From Cucumis sativus (taxonomy: Eukaryota > Streptophyta > Magnoliopsida > Cucurbitales > Cucurbitaceae): a stretch of DNA of 64,000 nt. Shown in pieces: positions 47,303-60,178 of this stretch (position 1 is the stretch's first letter; each line of letters starts with the position of its first letter). Under the pieces are notes generated by a model. That model did no database searches and was not told where the DNA came from. It saw nothing but the letters and a program-made list of their open reading frames with translations. Made by a program: the position numbers and the translations under genes. Where the stretch lies: contig NC_026657.2 of the NCBI RefSeq assembly GCF_000004075.3, positions 4,340,001-4,404,000 on the forward strand. Direction: 5' to 3'.

Positions 47303-50300
47303 ATGGAGATTCCACTTTTTGGGACAAATTCACAGAGAACAAGAGTGCTTTTGCCTCTCTAAAATATGCAATATTTGTAGCAAATATAAATCATGATTTT
47401 ATTTTATTATTATTTTTTTAAAAGAAAATACTTCAAAGTTCATTTTCTAAAAGGTGATTTTAAAATGTTTGTGTAGTAATTTAATATTTGTTGAATTAAT
47501 TTTAGTTGCAGTAAAAATGATTTTAAAGAAGGTATGCCAAAACGTAGCCTAAATACATTATCCATGGACTCATAGTCAGCTAAATAGTCGTGAGACACAA
47601 GTAGATAGCCGAAGCTTAGTCTCCTAGATTTTGGCCTTTAAAAATATTGTTGATAGATTGTAAAACTGCTAATGCTCGGTATTCTCATGCATATATTGAA
47701 CGCGTTATAGTTGTATTTCTTGATAAGATTGGTTAAATATTCTGGGTTCTAGGACAAACTTTGGTCCATTTGTTCACATGTATTGGTTAAATTATGAGAA
47801 TACAACATGTGCATGTGTGTGGTATGTTATAACTCAGAAGATAGTTTGGTTTTGATCAAACCTGCCTTTCTTTTAGGTCTGGCACAACTACAGTTTTGAC
47901 AATCACATTATTGAAAACTATGGTATTAAGCTTTCTGGCTTCCATGCTGACACTATGCACATGGCACGGTTATGGGATTCATCAAGACGAGTGAGTGGGG
48001 GATATTCACTTGAAGCTCTTTCTAGTGATAGAAAGGTCATGTCTGATGCTGAATTGGGAGAGGAAAAAGAGTTGATTGGTAAAGTATCCATGAAAACAAT
48101 CTTTGGCCGGAAGAAGAAGAAAATGGATGGATCTGAAGGCAAACTTGTAGTCATTCCCCCTGTTGAAGAACTTCAACGAGAAGAACGGAAACCGTGGGTA
48201 TCTTATTCTGCTTTAGATTCAATATGCACATTGAAGCTTTATGAGAGCTTGAAAAATAAACTGTCTCACATGCCTTGGGAGAGAAATGGAGAAGCGATTC
48301 CAGGTCAAACAATGATAAACTTTTATGAAGAATATTGGAAACCATTTGGTGAACTTCTTGTCAAAATGGAAACGGAGGGAATGCTGGTTGATAGGTCATA
48401 TCTTGCTGAGATAGAAAAATTGGCCATAGTGGAACAAGAGGTTGCTGCTAACAAATTTCGTAACTGGGCTTCAAAGTACTGCTCTGATGCCAAGTACATG
48501 AATGTAGGAAGTGATGCACAAGTGCGGCAATTGCTCTTTGGTGGTGCCTGTAACAGGTAATTAGTCTATTTTAATAATTTTTTGGTCCTTTTTTTTCTTA
48601 ATTGTAGATTCCATTTACTAGTCTACTCAGATATCACATATGAAATTATAAACACGAACGAAGCTCTGAGTCCACTGTTTGTGGACTTTGGCACTTGCAA
48701 GTTGTTAAGCTCTTTACTGCGTAATTTTATGCATTTTCCTCTTTTGATAACAGGCGCATTTCTGATGCTTTGGCTTCAAACTTGTTGATTCTTTTAAGTT
48801 TTAAAAAGTTATGCCTCCTTATTTTTTCATTTTACAGTAAGAACCCTGTGGAGTTTCTTCCAACTGAAAGGACATTTAAAGTTCCAAACAGTGAAAAAGT
48901 CATTCAAGAGGGGAAAAAAACTGCCAGCAAGTTTCGGAATATCACTTTGCATTGCATTAAGGATAAGGCTTTTTCGACAGAAATTTACACAGCATCTGGT
49001 TGGCCTTCAGTGGGGGTGGATGCTCTGAAGATCTTAGCAGGCAAGGTCTCTGCAGAATTTGATGACATCGCTAACGACTTGTGCTTTGACAATGAGGTTG
49101 ACAAGGATTTTGAAATGATGCCTCATGAAGAAAGCAAAGGGCATCTGTCTGATAATGATACTGCTTTGAAAGAATTTAAATCATTGGAGGAGAGCAAGGA
49201 AGCTTGTCATGCTATTGCTGCTTTATGTGAAGTCTGCTCTATCGACACTTTGATTTCAAATTTTATCCTTCCCTTACAGGTGAAATTCTTTAACCAAGGC
49301 CCTTTTTATACCTGTTAATAATATCCTTTCAGAAGTCACTATAATTAATGGAACTTTACCTGATTTTGATCCTGTTGCTGTTGCTGCTGGTAGAGGCTTG
49401 AACCCAAGACCTCCTGAACCAATTTGTTGCTTTGATACCATATAAATATTAATTTAAGAAGAAGAAAGAATAACACTGGGTAAACGTGGAAAACCCTAGT
49501 TTAGGGACAAAAGACCATGATATGAGTCCTTGGTATATTTTTCTTACGATCAAAAGAATACAAGGGCCTTGACACAAAAGGAAATAAACAAGGGTATGAA
49601 GATTGTTGATTTTATGGAATAAATCTATATTTCATTCATTATTTAGTAGAGATACAAGCCTATATATAACCATAGAGAAATACACTTAAGGAAATAATAT
49701 CAAATAATATCTCTAGAATTATATCTCCTAATAATAATCTAATTATATTAATAAAGATTACACAATTACCCCTGGTTCAATTATTTTCAACAAAACCCTC
49801 AGGTTATTTTACAGGATTGAAAGCCCTTTCATTTGTGGTCCTCTTTTTGTGGACTGTTTTATTTATGACTATTATTTCATACTTTTTTCTCAATGGTTGT
49901 TTCTTACGTATGAAAAAAAGTGCATGTAGGTTTAAGAAGGAGCTAATTCAGAGTATTGCATATTGCTGCTTCACTTGATTTAAGCACAATTATCTGCAGG
50001 CATGTTGATTTTGATCGATGAACGTGCAGCTTTGAATTTCAAAGCATGAAGCTTCTTTCTTCTCTGATTGACTCTTATGATTTTCATTTGTTGGACTTTA
50101 AATTCTTGACATGATTTTGACTTGTAGTGGATTGGTTGTTTCAATTACAGGGAAGCAATATATCTGGTAAGAATGGACGTGTGCATTGTTCTCTAAATAT
50201 CAACACAGAAACTGGCCGCCTCTCAGCTCGGAGACCAAATTTGCAGGTTCATAGTTAACTTTTCTAATCATACTTGCACTTGGCACCGAAGAGCTTTGTG

Positions 50301-53300
50301 ATGAATATCTGGAAAAGTTGGTTTGCTTCTTCACTTATATGGTATCATCTCATGGCTACTAGATGCTTAGAGCTTACTGGCTACCATTATCGCAGAGATC
50401 TAAATCCTACAACAGGGATGATGTAAATTATTAGGATTATTGCTAACTCTTCTTTGCATCGATTCTCATTTAGCCTTCTGTGTATGAGTGCGTTTGTCAT
50501 TCAGGTCCTAGTGAACCTTATGTTCATATATTCCTTTTAAACTATGACTTTAATGGGGACTTCAGTTGGTTATATTTTTTGTGCACTAGAATCAACCGGC
50601 TCTGGAAAAGGACCGGTATAAGATTCGTCAGGCATTTATAGCTGCTCCTGGAAATTCCCTCATTGTTGCTGATTATGGCCAGGTAATTTTGTTAATGGTT
50701 AGAATGGATTTGTATGTGTAGTGTGTAATCTATATTTGCCCCATCTTCCGTTGCTTTCTTTTTGTGATCTATTGGCTTCAACTATATAATTGCATTTGAA
50801 AGAGAACATTATTGATGGAAATGTAAATCAATTTTGCAGTTGGAACTTAGGATTCTTGCTCATCTTGCCAATTGTAAGAGCATGCTGGAAGCCTTTAAAG
50901 CTGGGGGAGATTTCCATTCAAGGACAGCAATGAATATGTACCCTCATATTAAAAAAGCCGTTGAAGAAGGAAGCGTGCTTCTTGAGTGGGATCCTCAACC
51001 TGGGCAAGAAAAACCTCCAGTTCCATTGTTGAAGGTAAACTGGTGTTTTAGCTAATTCCGTTGAATCTCCCACTTCCAAATTCTTCACTAGAGGGGGTTT
51101 GCTCTTTTGTTTCTCTCTGTATCATTCGATGTTTCTTCTTTTCTTCTCTTAAAAATCATGTTTCTTCTTCAGCACCAAGAACCAGAAACCTTAATTCACG
51201 AATTTCTCGATACTAGAACCACATATATAGCGTTTTAAGAGCAAGCTAAACTACCCAACTATCAAACAAATGACAACCAGAACTAAAGAAGACCTACACC
51301 AGCCAGGTAAACATTATGAGTTAAAATACCCCTTGAAGATTACAAGAAAACCCCTTGGATATGACAACAGGGGACATCACCCACATATATTACCTAGGCA
51401 TGCGTTCCTCTAACTTACCATAGCCTAAGAATTGACGTTTTTGGTCTTCTTTGAACAGATATTCACAATTAGGGATCTTACACATGCAACTAGCAAAATC
51501 ATTACATTTAACAAGTTATCCCTTTAAAGAGGAGGAAAAGACTCTTTAGTTAAATTCTGTTCGGGCATTCTTTTAATTTAAACTTTGTGGTTGGAGTGGA
51601 AGGATCACTTATTGTTATATGACACATCAAAGTTATTGGGTCTACGTTTTTTAGGTTTATCTTGGATGCATTAACTCCTTTTTATAATTACAATTACTCA
51701 CTTGAAATCACTCACTTTCTTGTAATTACTTGTTGATTGGATTTTTTTTATACATTTTGGTTTCTGTTTCCTAATAATAACAATAAAAATCTGAATGAAC
51801 ATGATTGGATTTGAAGAGCCACACTTAAGGAGGATAGAGAATAAGAACTTTAGAGAAAGTTGAAGAGGCACTTTTAATGAAGAAAGAGCCCGTGCTTTGT
51901 TTTACAGCTAGAAAGTCACCTCAACCAGATAGCAGCCCACTTTTTTTATCCTCTTCCCTCCTGAACAAGAAGTTTAAATTTGAAATTAATTCAACCGATA
52001 TTTTCCTAAAGAAAGACAATGTGGTTCCCATTTCAACAGTTGCTCCTCCTTTCAACCCTTTATCTTCAGTCTCCATTTCCTCTTCTTCTCTTTATTCCTC
52101 AAGTTAGGCTCCAGAGAAAATTTGAAAAGAAAGAAATATGCTAAGATCTTCCCACATTACCTCAAGCCCTTTTCGAAGTACTTTATTCAAAAGAAAAAAT
52201 CAAAGGAGATTATGGAAAAACGTTCCTTAAAAGTCCTAATTTTAGAAGATCAAGTACTCAATTTTGAACTGTGCCGAGGATTCACCAACTTCAAAACCAA
52301 ATTTAGTATACCCTCGATCAATCTTGGAACCATGAATATGCAGCTGCTGTAAAGCCTGAAAAGGCAGCTGCGCTTGAGTAGATGACAGTCCGTAAACCGA
52401 GGGCAGTGGTGGTGTCGCGTGAAGGTGCGGATTGTTGGAAGGGTATGGCTGCTGGACTTGGGATGACGGAGGGAAGAAAACAGGTTGGTTTGTGGAGGTA
52501 TTGGGCGGTGGCGCGTGGACAGATGTGCCTGGCAGCGACGGTGCATAGGCAACAGATTGCGGCGCGTAAAGGCTATTCTCGACGCTGGGCTCGTGGACTG
52601 CTCCGAGGGTGGCCCCAAAGTGACTGCTTACATCCTCTGAATCTGATGGAGTAGTTTCTCCATGGCGGCGGCAACTTCTGTCTCTGTCTGGGCTTTGCCT
52701 ATACTGATGTCTAGGATAAACAAATGAAAACACTAAATTACGTGGAAACCCAAGTAGCGATAGAAAAACCACGATTTTACTGTTATTATTTTCTGATCAT
52801 TGCAAAAGAGGAAATAAATAGAAGTATACAGTGAGTTAAACAAGGAAATTTAGGGCAAATCTTCTCATGGGCCAAGCCCACTAACTGTATCATTATTATT
52901 ATTTTAGGATATATGTAAATTTTGCCCAAAATACTAAATGTACTGCACGAAATCAATGCATAAAACGTCTAGTTAAAACTTAAACGCTTATGTCCCCACT
53001 CGTCTGAAACTGTAAACAAAAAAATAAAAAAAGGAGAAGAAAAATTCGAATGTCGGACAATTTTCCAGAATGTGTTCATATGCATCCGTGTCCGACTCGA
53101 ACACTCCGGAAATGGAGTGTCCAAGCTTCGTAAATTGCAATGACAGATTGATGTATTTGTATTTTAAGATGTAGCAGTGTCTTATCCTTTTCTTTATTAC
53201 AGGAAGTGTTCCAGTCCATGTCTCCAGTTGTCTGAAACTAAAAATAAACAAACAAATAAATAAATATAAGAAACAAAATTTCAGATGTTGGACACGTGTC

Positions 53301-55081
53301 CGAATGCATCTGTGTCTGACATAAAACACTTCTCCTAAAATGAAGTGTCCTTGTTTCATAGATATGACTGATTGATGTATTTGCATTTTAAGATGTAGCA
53401 GTGTCTTATCCTTTTCTCTATTCTTGGTTCAGCAAGAACAAGGAACATTTAAATGATCTCTTACTGATTTTTTGATTTCTTTTATGTGAACATTCTCTGT
53501 TTTTCTGCAGGATGCCTTTGCTTCTGAAAGAAGGAAGGCTAAAATGCTTAATTTTTCCATTGCGTATGGCAAGACTCCTGTTGGCCTTTCCAGAGATTGG
53601 AAGGTATTTTCGAAAACCTACTTCCTGTCCCAGTATCGTTAAGTTGCTAATGGCCATGGTTACCTCACCATACAGGTTTCCTTGGAGGAAGCAAAGAAGA
53701 CAGTTAAGTTGTGGTATAATGAAAGAAAAGAAGTTCGTGAGTGGCAAGATCTTCGAATGGCAGAGGCTGCAGAGAGTTCATGTGTTCGTACATTGCTTGG
53801 ACGAGCTCGTCAGTTTCCTTCAATGAAGTATGCTACTCGTTTCCAGAAAGGACATATAGAAAGAGCTGCTATCAATACTCCCGTGCAGGTATGTTCATAA
53901 ACTTCCTTTCTCAGCTTTTTGTTATCACACTCTCCAATATTAAATTTGGGTCACGAACGTCTCTGTTACAGGGTAGTGCTGCTGACGTTGCCATGTGTGC
54001 CATGTTGGAAATATCTAAAAATTCACGTTTGAGGGAACTTGGATGGAGGCTGCTTTTACAGGTTATTCGGTCACCATCTTTAATCTTCCACTTTGGTAGT
54101 TACGTTTCTTGATGCTAAAGGCTTGTTTCTGAGATTGTTTTCAAAATAATTTTCTGCTTTTGTTTCCAAAGCTGTTTTAAAGAATTAAAAAAAGATTAGG
54201 ATTTGACATTCAACTCAATAATATTTACAAGCTGACACACTTTTAGGGCTATCATTAAGTGTAGCAACCGCTGTAAAATATCGCAAGTATACAAAATCTA
54301 TCAATGATAGGCTTCTGTTAGTGATAATACTTGGGGCCTAATTGCTATATAATATTTATAACTGCTTCTTTTAATAAAATAACCAACTTCGGAAATAAAA
54401 GCAAGAGAAGACAACTTTTAAAAACATGTTTCTGCTGAATTTAATTTTGTTATCTGAAACTGCTTAAGGAATAGGTCCTAAATAAGTGCGTAGGTTCTGA
54501 TTGAAACAATAAGGGCTATTGTAAATAGGTAAAAGACTTCAAAGAAATTACCTCTATCTAAGATTTAATATCTCAAAAGTTTTATTGATAATGCATATAT
54601 TAAGCTAAAAATAGTTCTCATGAAAATAGTCTAAATTGTGTCCAAGTTGGAGGCCACTCAAAAATATTTAAAAGGACTAAGCAGCAGAGCTAACCTTTTG
54701 GTATGAGGAAAAACTGAAAACTGGCAAGTCAACCAACCAACAAAACAACTAAACCAAGATTAATATATTTTAAGTTTGAATATATATTTTTTAATGGATT
54801 GGCTGACATATGTTAGTTAAACTGTTTCAATTAGTTGTTTTCCAATTTTAACTTGCATCCGTTCCTACTACAACACCCAATTTTTCTGTTTTGCATGAAT
54901 TAACACTTCTGAAAGTCAGGTTCATGATGAAGTAATATTGGAAGGACCAACCGAGTCTGCTGAGGTTGCTAAGGCCATTGTTGTCGAGTGCATGTCAAAA
55001 CCCTTCAATGGAAAGAACATTCTTAAAGTGGACCTTGTGGTGGATGCCAAGTGTGAACAAAACTGGTATTCTGCCAAATAG
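44952..55081 (+). CDS. POLI: Plant organellar DNA polymerase I (POP/POLI-like)
   Basis: Twelve coding exons: 44952-45085, 45846-46836, 47019-47210, 47877-48556, 48838-49279, 50151-50246, 50590-50682, 50840-51034, 53511-53603, 53676-53888, 53972-54061 and 54920-55081. They total 1126 residues. The basic, Ser-rich N-terminus fits a dual plastid/mitochondrial presequence. The 3'-5' exonuclease has DTE (373-375), HNYSFD (442-447) and YSALD (549-553). The polymerase has TGRLSARRPNLQ, motif A DYGQLELR (from 873), motif B RRKAKMLNFSIAYG (948-961) and motif C VHDEV (1074-1078). As in other POPs there is no 5'-3' exonuclease domain. The long, poorly conserved N-terminal region is mainly exon 2. POPs replicate and repair organelle DNA. 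Introns 5 and 8 carry transposon remnants. A and B paralogues cannot be told apart here. Confidence 0.94.
47270..47302. repeat. Compound microsatellite (TC)n(TA)n
   Basis: A run of TC units passes directly into a run of TA units in intron 3 of the DNA polymerase gene. Likely length-variable between individuals. Confidence 0.9.
49429..49792 (-). mobile_element. LTR and primer site of a truncated retrotransposon in POLI intron 5
   Basis: On the minus strand the segment starts TGTTGAAAATAATTG at 49792 and runs about 350 bases. It is followed by TGGTATCAAAGC (49429-49440), an 11 of 12 match to the Met-tRNA primer site. The leader phrase after it (GGTTCAGGAGGTCTTGGGTT) is typical of retrotransposon leaders. 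No internal coding region or second LTR is visible, so this is a truncated insertion. It lies opposite to the host gene inside the intron 49280-50150. Confidence 0.6.
52240..52860 (-). mobile_element. Probable retrotransposon or captured coding fragment in POLI intron 8
   Basis: The minus-strand frame 52772-52242 encodes a Pro/Ser/Gln-rich stretch, and the segment is much richer in G+C than the rest of the intron. Just before it on the minus strand is TACTTGGGTTTCCACGTAA, similar to an LTR end phrase. A short frame starting MEKLLHQIQRM lies near 52664-52630. This looks like the LTR end and gag start of a decayed element, but no catalytic domain is present to prove it. An alternative is a captured host exon. 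Confidence 0.4.
52990..53436. repeat. Diverged tandem duplication, about 225-base period, in POLI intron 8
   Basis: Copy 1 (about 52990-53210) and copy 2 (about 53218-53436) share GTCTGAAACT at the start, a GTGTCCGA-rich middle with AAATGGAGTGTCC or AAATGAAGTGTCC, and a nearly identical end with TTTTAAGATGTAGCAGTGTC. Offsets between matching words are 224-228 bases. Related GTGTCGACACGGATAC sequence occurs in helicase intron 5 near 7635. Confidence 0.75.
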
Positions 55082-55619
55082 ATCTTTAACAAAGAATTTC
55101 TGACTAAACTGACAAATCCCCCATCAGTTCAACTCTTGGATGCCTTCTGAAGGTTGTTTATGCTAAGCAGCTGATGTGAAAATTTCACCACCCTCTCTTC
55201 CTTGATAGTGATAATGCTGTTGATAATTGTTCATTGAAATGGGGTGGCACGTGAGGAATGAATGAAGATTCCTATTTTCCTATCTGTGAGTGGCATTCTG
55301 TAATTTGTAATTGTCTAAAAGTAGGCTTGTGCTTCAGTTTATAACAAGGAATTTTTTTAGCTCTTTGGATGTAATTTTGTGGACAGATGTCTATGTAACT
55401 CATCTCCAAGTGTAATGTTATGTAGTGAAATCCTTGTTTGACGATAAAATGAAATATTATTCGATGTCTTGGTTAAAGACATGTCTTTAGAGATTGCTAA
55501 GGTGAGAAGAAAATATTTCATTTTTTTTGGGCTATTGTACGTAGAAATTTTTTTCAAATTATTTAAGTGAACCAAATTGATATTTTTGGATCTCTAATCA
55601 CCTGCATCTTGATATGCCA
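55082..55619. other. 3' region of the DNA polymerase gene
   Basis: Probable 3' untranslated region followed by AT-rich DNA up to the copia insertion. No supported coding frame; the minus-strand frame 55357-55575 has no domain. Confidence 0.5.
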
Positions 55620-55799
55620 CTCGAAAGAGTAAAAAATATGAATGAAAACTTTGTACAAAGGTGAATTTCTTTATTTCTTGTATATATAATTACATGGACC
55701 AAACTTGATATATATAGATGCTTGGTGGTAACTGTCTTCTAATAAACTAATTAATAAATTGTGCAACATAAAAGTAGCTAACTAACAGCTCTATTGTTA
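55620..55799 (-). repeat. 3' LTR of the copia element
   Basis: The right limit is fixed by TCTATTGTTA at 55790-55799, shared with the other LTR and adjoining the purine tract. The left limit is approximate, because the last 30 bases differ between the copies. Confidence 0.8.
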
Positions 55800-55813
55800 A
55801 TACTCTCCCTCAA
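55800..55813 (-). other. Polypurine tract
   Basis: On the minus strand TTGAGGGAGAGTAT directly precedes the 3' LTR, the place where plus-strand synthesis of the element would start. Confidence 0.65.
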
Positions 55814-56039
55814 GTTGAACGATGAATGTCTATGATTTGAGTCTGGTAAGGATAGATGAAGACAGTGATTTAGTAAACATATCAGCTAGTTGTAGGCTAG
55901 ATTTGATAGGTAAATTTTTTAGAAACCCTTCAACTATCTTCTCTCGGACAAAATGACAATTGTCCTTTCATGATATATGTGTTTTAGATCTATGTGTTTT
56001 GTCCTTTCATGGAATGTTGAATTAGAAGCAATAGCAATT

Positions 56040-59000
56040 GATGCCTGATTGTCGCAAAATACAGTGGTTGACATTAAGGTCAGTGATGAGCTGTATGATC
56101 CATACTAATTCACTGGTGACTAATGTTAAGACCCTATACTCAGCTTCTGCAGAGGACCTTGAGACAATTGCTTGTTTCTTGGATTTCCAAGAGAGTATAG
56201 AATCTCCTAGGAATATACAGAACCCTGTGACTAATCTTCTAGTATCAAGGCACGATCCTCAATCAATATCAGCAAAGACTTTTAGGTAAAATGAATCGAT
56301 GAGTTTTACTAAAACACCTTGTCCTGGGGAGCCCTTGAGGTACTTCAATAGATGATAAGCAGCATCTGGGTGATGTCAAGTAGGCTTTTGTAAAAATTGG
56401 CTCAAGCGATGAATAATAAAACAAATATATGGTCTAGATATTTGTAAGTATATGAGTCTGTCAATTAATCTTCTATAACAAGTGGTGTCTTTCTTAGTTA
56501 GTTGTTCTCCTTCATATTTAGATACCTTCAAATTAGGATCCATAGGTGCTACAACTGATTTAGAATTAAGAAAACCAGTGTCTTTTAGGATTTGAAGGCA
56601 ATATTTTCTTTGGGAGAGCATGAGTCCTCATTGAGACCTTGATAACTCTAGACCCAAGAAATATTTTGCTTGCCCTAAGTCCTTTGATTTGAAATGTGCC
56701 TTTAGAGTATCTTTGACTGAGTTGATAACTGAAGGAGACGGTCCTGTTAGTAATATGTCATCAATATATACTAATAGGGCTACAAAAGTACTTCCATTCC
56801 CTCTAGTGAATCCGTAATCAGACTTGGACTGAAATCCATGTGAGGATATTGTTGCTGCAAATTTTAGGAACTATTGCCTTGATGCTTGCTTAAGATCGTA
56901 TATGGACTTATTAAGTTTGCAAGTCAATTTCTCTCATTTTCTTGGTGCTTGGGAGGTTTGGTAGCCCAATGGTAAGGTCATGTGCACTTCTTCAAATAAG
57001 CCTCCATTGAGGAAGACATTATTTATATCAATTTGGCTAATGGTCCAATTGTAGGATGTAGCAAGAGCTAAGCTAATTTTTGCCACCAATGAAAAGGTAT
57101 TTGAAAAAGCTATCCCTTCTTGTTGATTACAGCCTTTTGCTACAAGTCTTGTCTTGTATCTATCAATGGTGTCATCGAGTTTGCACTTTACTTTGTATAC
57201 CCATTTACTACCATCAACAGATACAATGGTCCACATGTTCGTTCTTTCCATGACTTATATTTCTTCATCACTTTTCTCCAAGTCTGATGTTTTACAGCTT
57301 GAGGATAATTGGTGGGTTCATACATGGAGGTAACATTGAACAAATAGTTCTTATGGTGTTGGGAGTAGGCATTATATGGGAGGTATTTATTAAGGGGAAA
57401 TGGAGTCGTGCTTTGGGAGGCGAGGTTACAATGGAAGTCTTTTAGGTAAGAAGGTGGATGGTGTGGTCGAGAGAATTTTCTGGTTATTATGGGGATAGGT
57501 GTTTGGTCAGTGTTATTAGTTTCTTCAGAGTTGCTAATACATGGATCTTGATCATCATCACCGTGGTTATCTTTGTATCTTCTAACATGAGTTTTGCAGC
57601 AACAGTTGAATTAATGATGATTTCTTTTTCTAGGCAATCAAATAGGGGGCATGATATGACGAATTGCTCAAGAAGTCATGTGAGATAAGAATATCTTTTT
57701 TTTTCTTTTTTTTTTTTATAGAATGAAAGGGGAACAATTCTTCAAAGAATAGGACATCCCTAGAAATAAAAAACTTTCTCTTGACTATGTCATATAATTT
57801 GTATCCTTTTACGCTTGATGGAAACCCCTAAATACACAAGGTTGTGCTCTAGGATCAAATTTAGACCTGTTTACTGAGGGAGTAAAGGCATAGGCAAGAT
57901 ACCCGAAGGTTCTAATGATACTATAATTTGCTTCTTTCTTGAACAGAGTAGCAAAATGAGTGCTATTTGAGAGTAGGATCATAGGTGTTCTGTTGATTAA
58001 GTATGCAACACTTAGAACAAATTCTCCCCATAAGGTAAGTGAAGCCTTTGATTGGAACATTAATGCTCTTTCCACGTTGAGAAGATGTTAATGCTTTCTT
58101 TCCACCACTGAGTTTTGCTGAGGAGTGTAGGCACATGAAAACTGGAGAGCTGTTCCAATTTTAGCAAAGAAATCCATGAAATTCAACTTCGGAGCCGTGT
58201 CAGATCGAAAGATCTTAATACTTACTTTTGAGAATTGAGTTTCAATTAGCTTGAAAAATCTAGGTATGACTTGCAGAATATCATTCTTATTTCTCAAATG
58301 ATATATCCATGTGTATCTAGATTTATCATCTACAATAGTAGCAAAATATGAATGACCAACATGTGTTTGAGTTTTAAAAGGAACCCATATATCACAATGC
58401 ACAATATCAAATGCATTTTCAACAATATTATTCAATGTTGGAAACGAGAGACGTCTTTGCTTAGCTAAGGGATAAATGTGACAAACTTCTTTATAGTTTG
58501 GAGAATCAGAGATTTTTATCATTTTAACTAACTATTTTATTCTGTTGATAGAGGGGTGTCCCATCCGTTTGTGCTACGTAGAGGTTGAGGCTTTACACAT
58601 TAGTTCAGTGTGTTGAATGCAATTAACTCTTTCATTCTTCATTATGAGTAAGTAGAGCCCATTAGTTAATTCAACATTCTCAATCATTTTCAAAAGCAAT
58701 TTGTCCTGAATAGGACAGTTAGAGTCATAAAATGATACAACAAACCTTTCATTCTTGAGGAGAGTACTTACTGACAGTAGGTTGTATTTGAAGTCAGAGA
58801 TGTAAAGTACATCTTTCAAGATTAGTTCATTCGTTATGAAAATATCTCCTACATGCTCACCCTTTAGACGAGTCTTAGTGGACATGCTAACTGACATATT
58901 CTGAGTGCTATGGAGATTTTTAAACATAAACTTGTCATGAAAAATATATGAGGAAACACCAGAATCAATAATCTGTCTTAAGGAATCAGTGAGTGAGGTA

Positions 59001-60010
59001 GAGAGACAAGTACCTACTATATGGGTAGTCTCAATTTCGAAATTATCACTATTATGGGGTGTGTTGAGATGAGTTTGAAGCATGCTCATTGAAGTTGTGA
59101 ATACTGATCACTGTTGAGACTAGCAAATAATAAAGATTGATTACTTTTAGAAGCCTCTGTCACTTTCTCATTTCCATCTTGGACTGTGTTGTTCTACCTT
59201 TGTTGATGAACAGAGTTATTGTTTGCAAGTCTATGGCCGGGGGATAACCATATAACTTGTAGCGTTTATCAGCAGTGTGTCCTCTGTAGCCATAATTGGG
59301 ACACATAGGTCGTGTGTCTTTCTTCTTAGATTTATCAGAGGACAATCTTCTTTCAGAGTTAGCCATCAATGTGATGCTTTCAATAGAAAGTGAAGATCCA
59401 ATGAATCTTTGTCTTTCTTCTTGGATGATGAGGAAAAATAGGAGGCAGAGGATCAATCAATAGAATTTGGACTCTAATTTGTGAATAAGATTCATTTAAC
59501 CCTATGAGAAAGGTCATTACGAATTCAACATTCAAGAAATCAATCATTTTCTTTGATCCTTCACAAGTGCATTCATCCGTAGGGCGCTATTTCACAAGCT
59601 CTTGCCATATGGTGGTGATTTTCACATAGAATATCTCAATTGAGAGACTCCCTTGTGTAGTAGTTACCAAGCCCCTTTTGCAACTGGTATATGTAAGGTC
59701 CATTGGACTGTTTATATCTTTCCTTCAATTCATCCCACACTTCCTTTACATTTCCATTATAAACCAAGCTTGCCGCTATTTCTTTCGAAATGGAGTTGAT
59801 AATTCAAGAAGCTATCACATAATTGTTGCATTTCCAAGCAGATAGTAGATTACCTTTTGAAGGCTTCTTGATTGCGCCGGTGATGAACCCAACTTTGTTC
59901 TTTTCAGATAAAGCAAACATCATTGCTATACTCCATGATGAGTAACTATTCGATCCTGCCAATGGTGTAGAAACAAGGTTGGTGGTCGGGGTGATGGAAT
60001 AGTGCAACAT
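56040..60010 (-). pseudogene. Ty1/copia gag-pol remnant
   Basis: In minus-strand order: the gag start at 60010-59804 (SNSYSSWSIAMMFALSEKNK), a zinc-knuckle CPNYGYRGHTADKRYKLYGYP at 59330-59230 with two knuckle positions altered, protease IIDSGVSSYIF at 59089-58574, integrase at 58522-57809 with IVHCDIW, SDTAPKLNF and PQQNSVVERKH, RT at 57251-56700 with an intact YIDD box (56757-56768), and RT/RNase H at 56621-56040. Stops and frame changes divide these blocks. The integrase second acidic-residue box reads SDTAPK where copias usually have SDNG or SDNA. Confidence 0.88.
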
Positions 60011-60166
60011 GAAGGGATTTAGTTGGACGTCAAGATCAGAAGAGGTAATCAGGACTGAGTGTTGGAGCTGTTGAACGTCGAGCTCTTAGGTGTTGTCATT
60101 ACTGTAGATTGCACAAGGGTAAAGGGACGTTCGGGTTTTGTTCTGCAACTCTTTTTTGCAGAAATT

Positions 60167-60178
60167 GCTCTGATACCA
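60167..60178 (-). other. Primer-binding site of the copia element
   Basis: On the minus strand TGGTATCAGAGC follows immediately after the 5' LTR end CTGTTA. It is a perfect 12-base complement to the 3' end expected of plant initiator Met tRNA. Confidence 0.85.
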
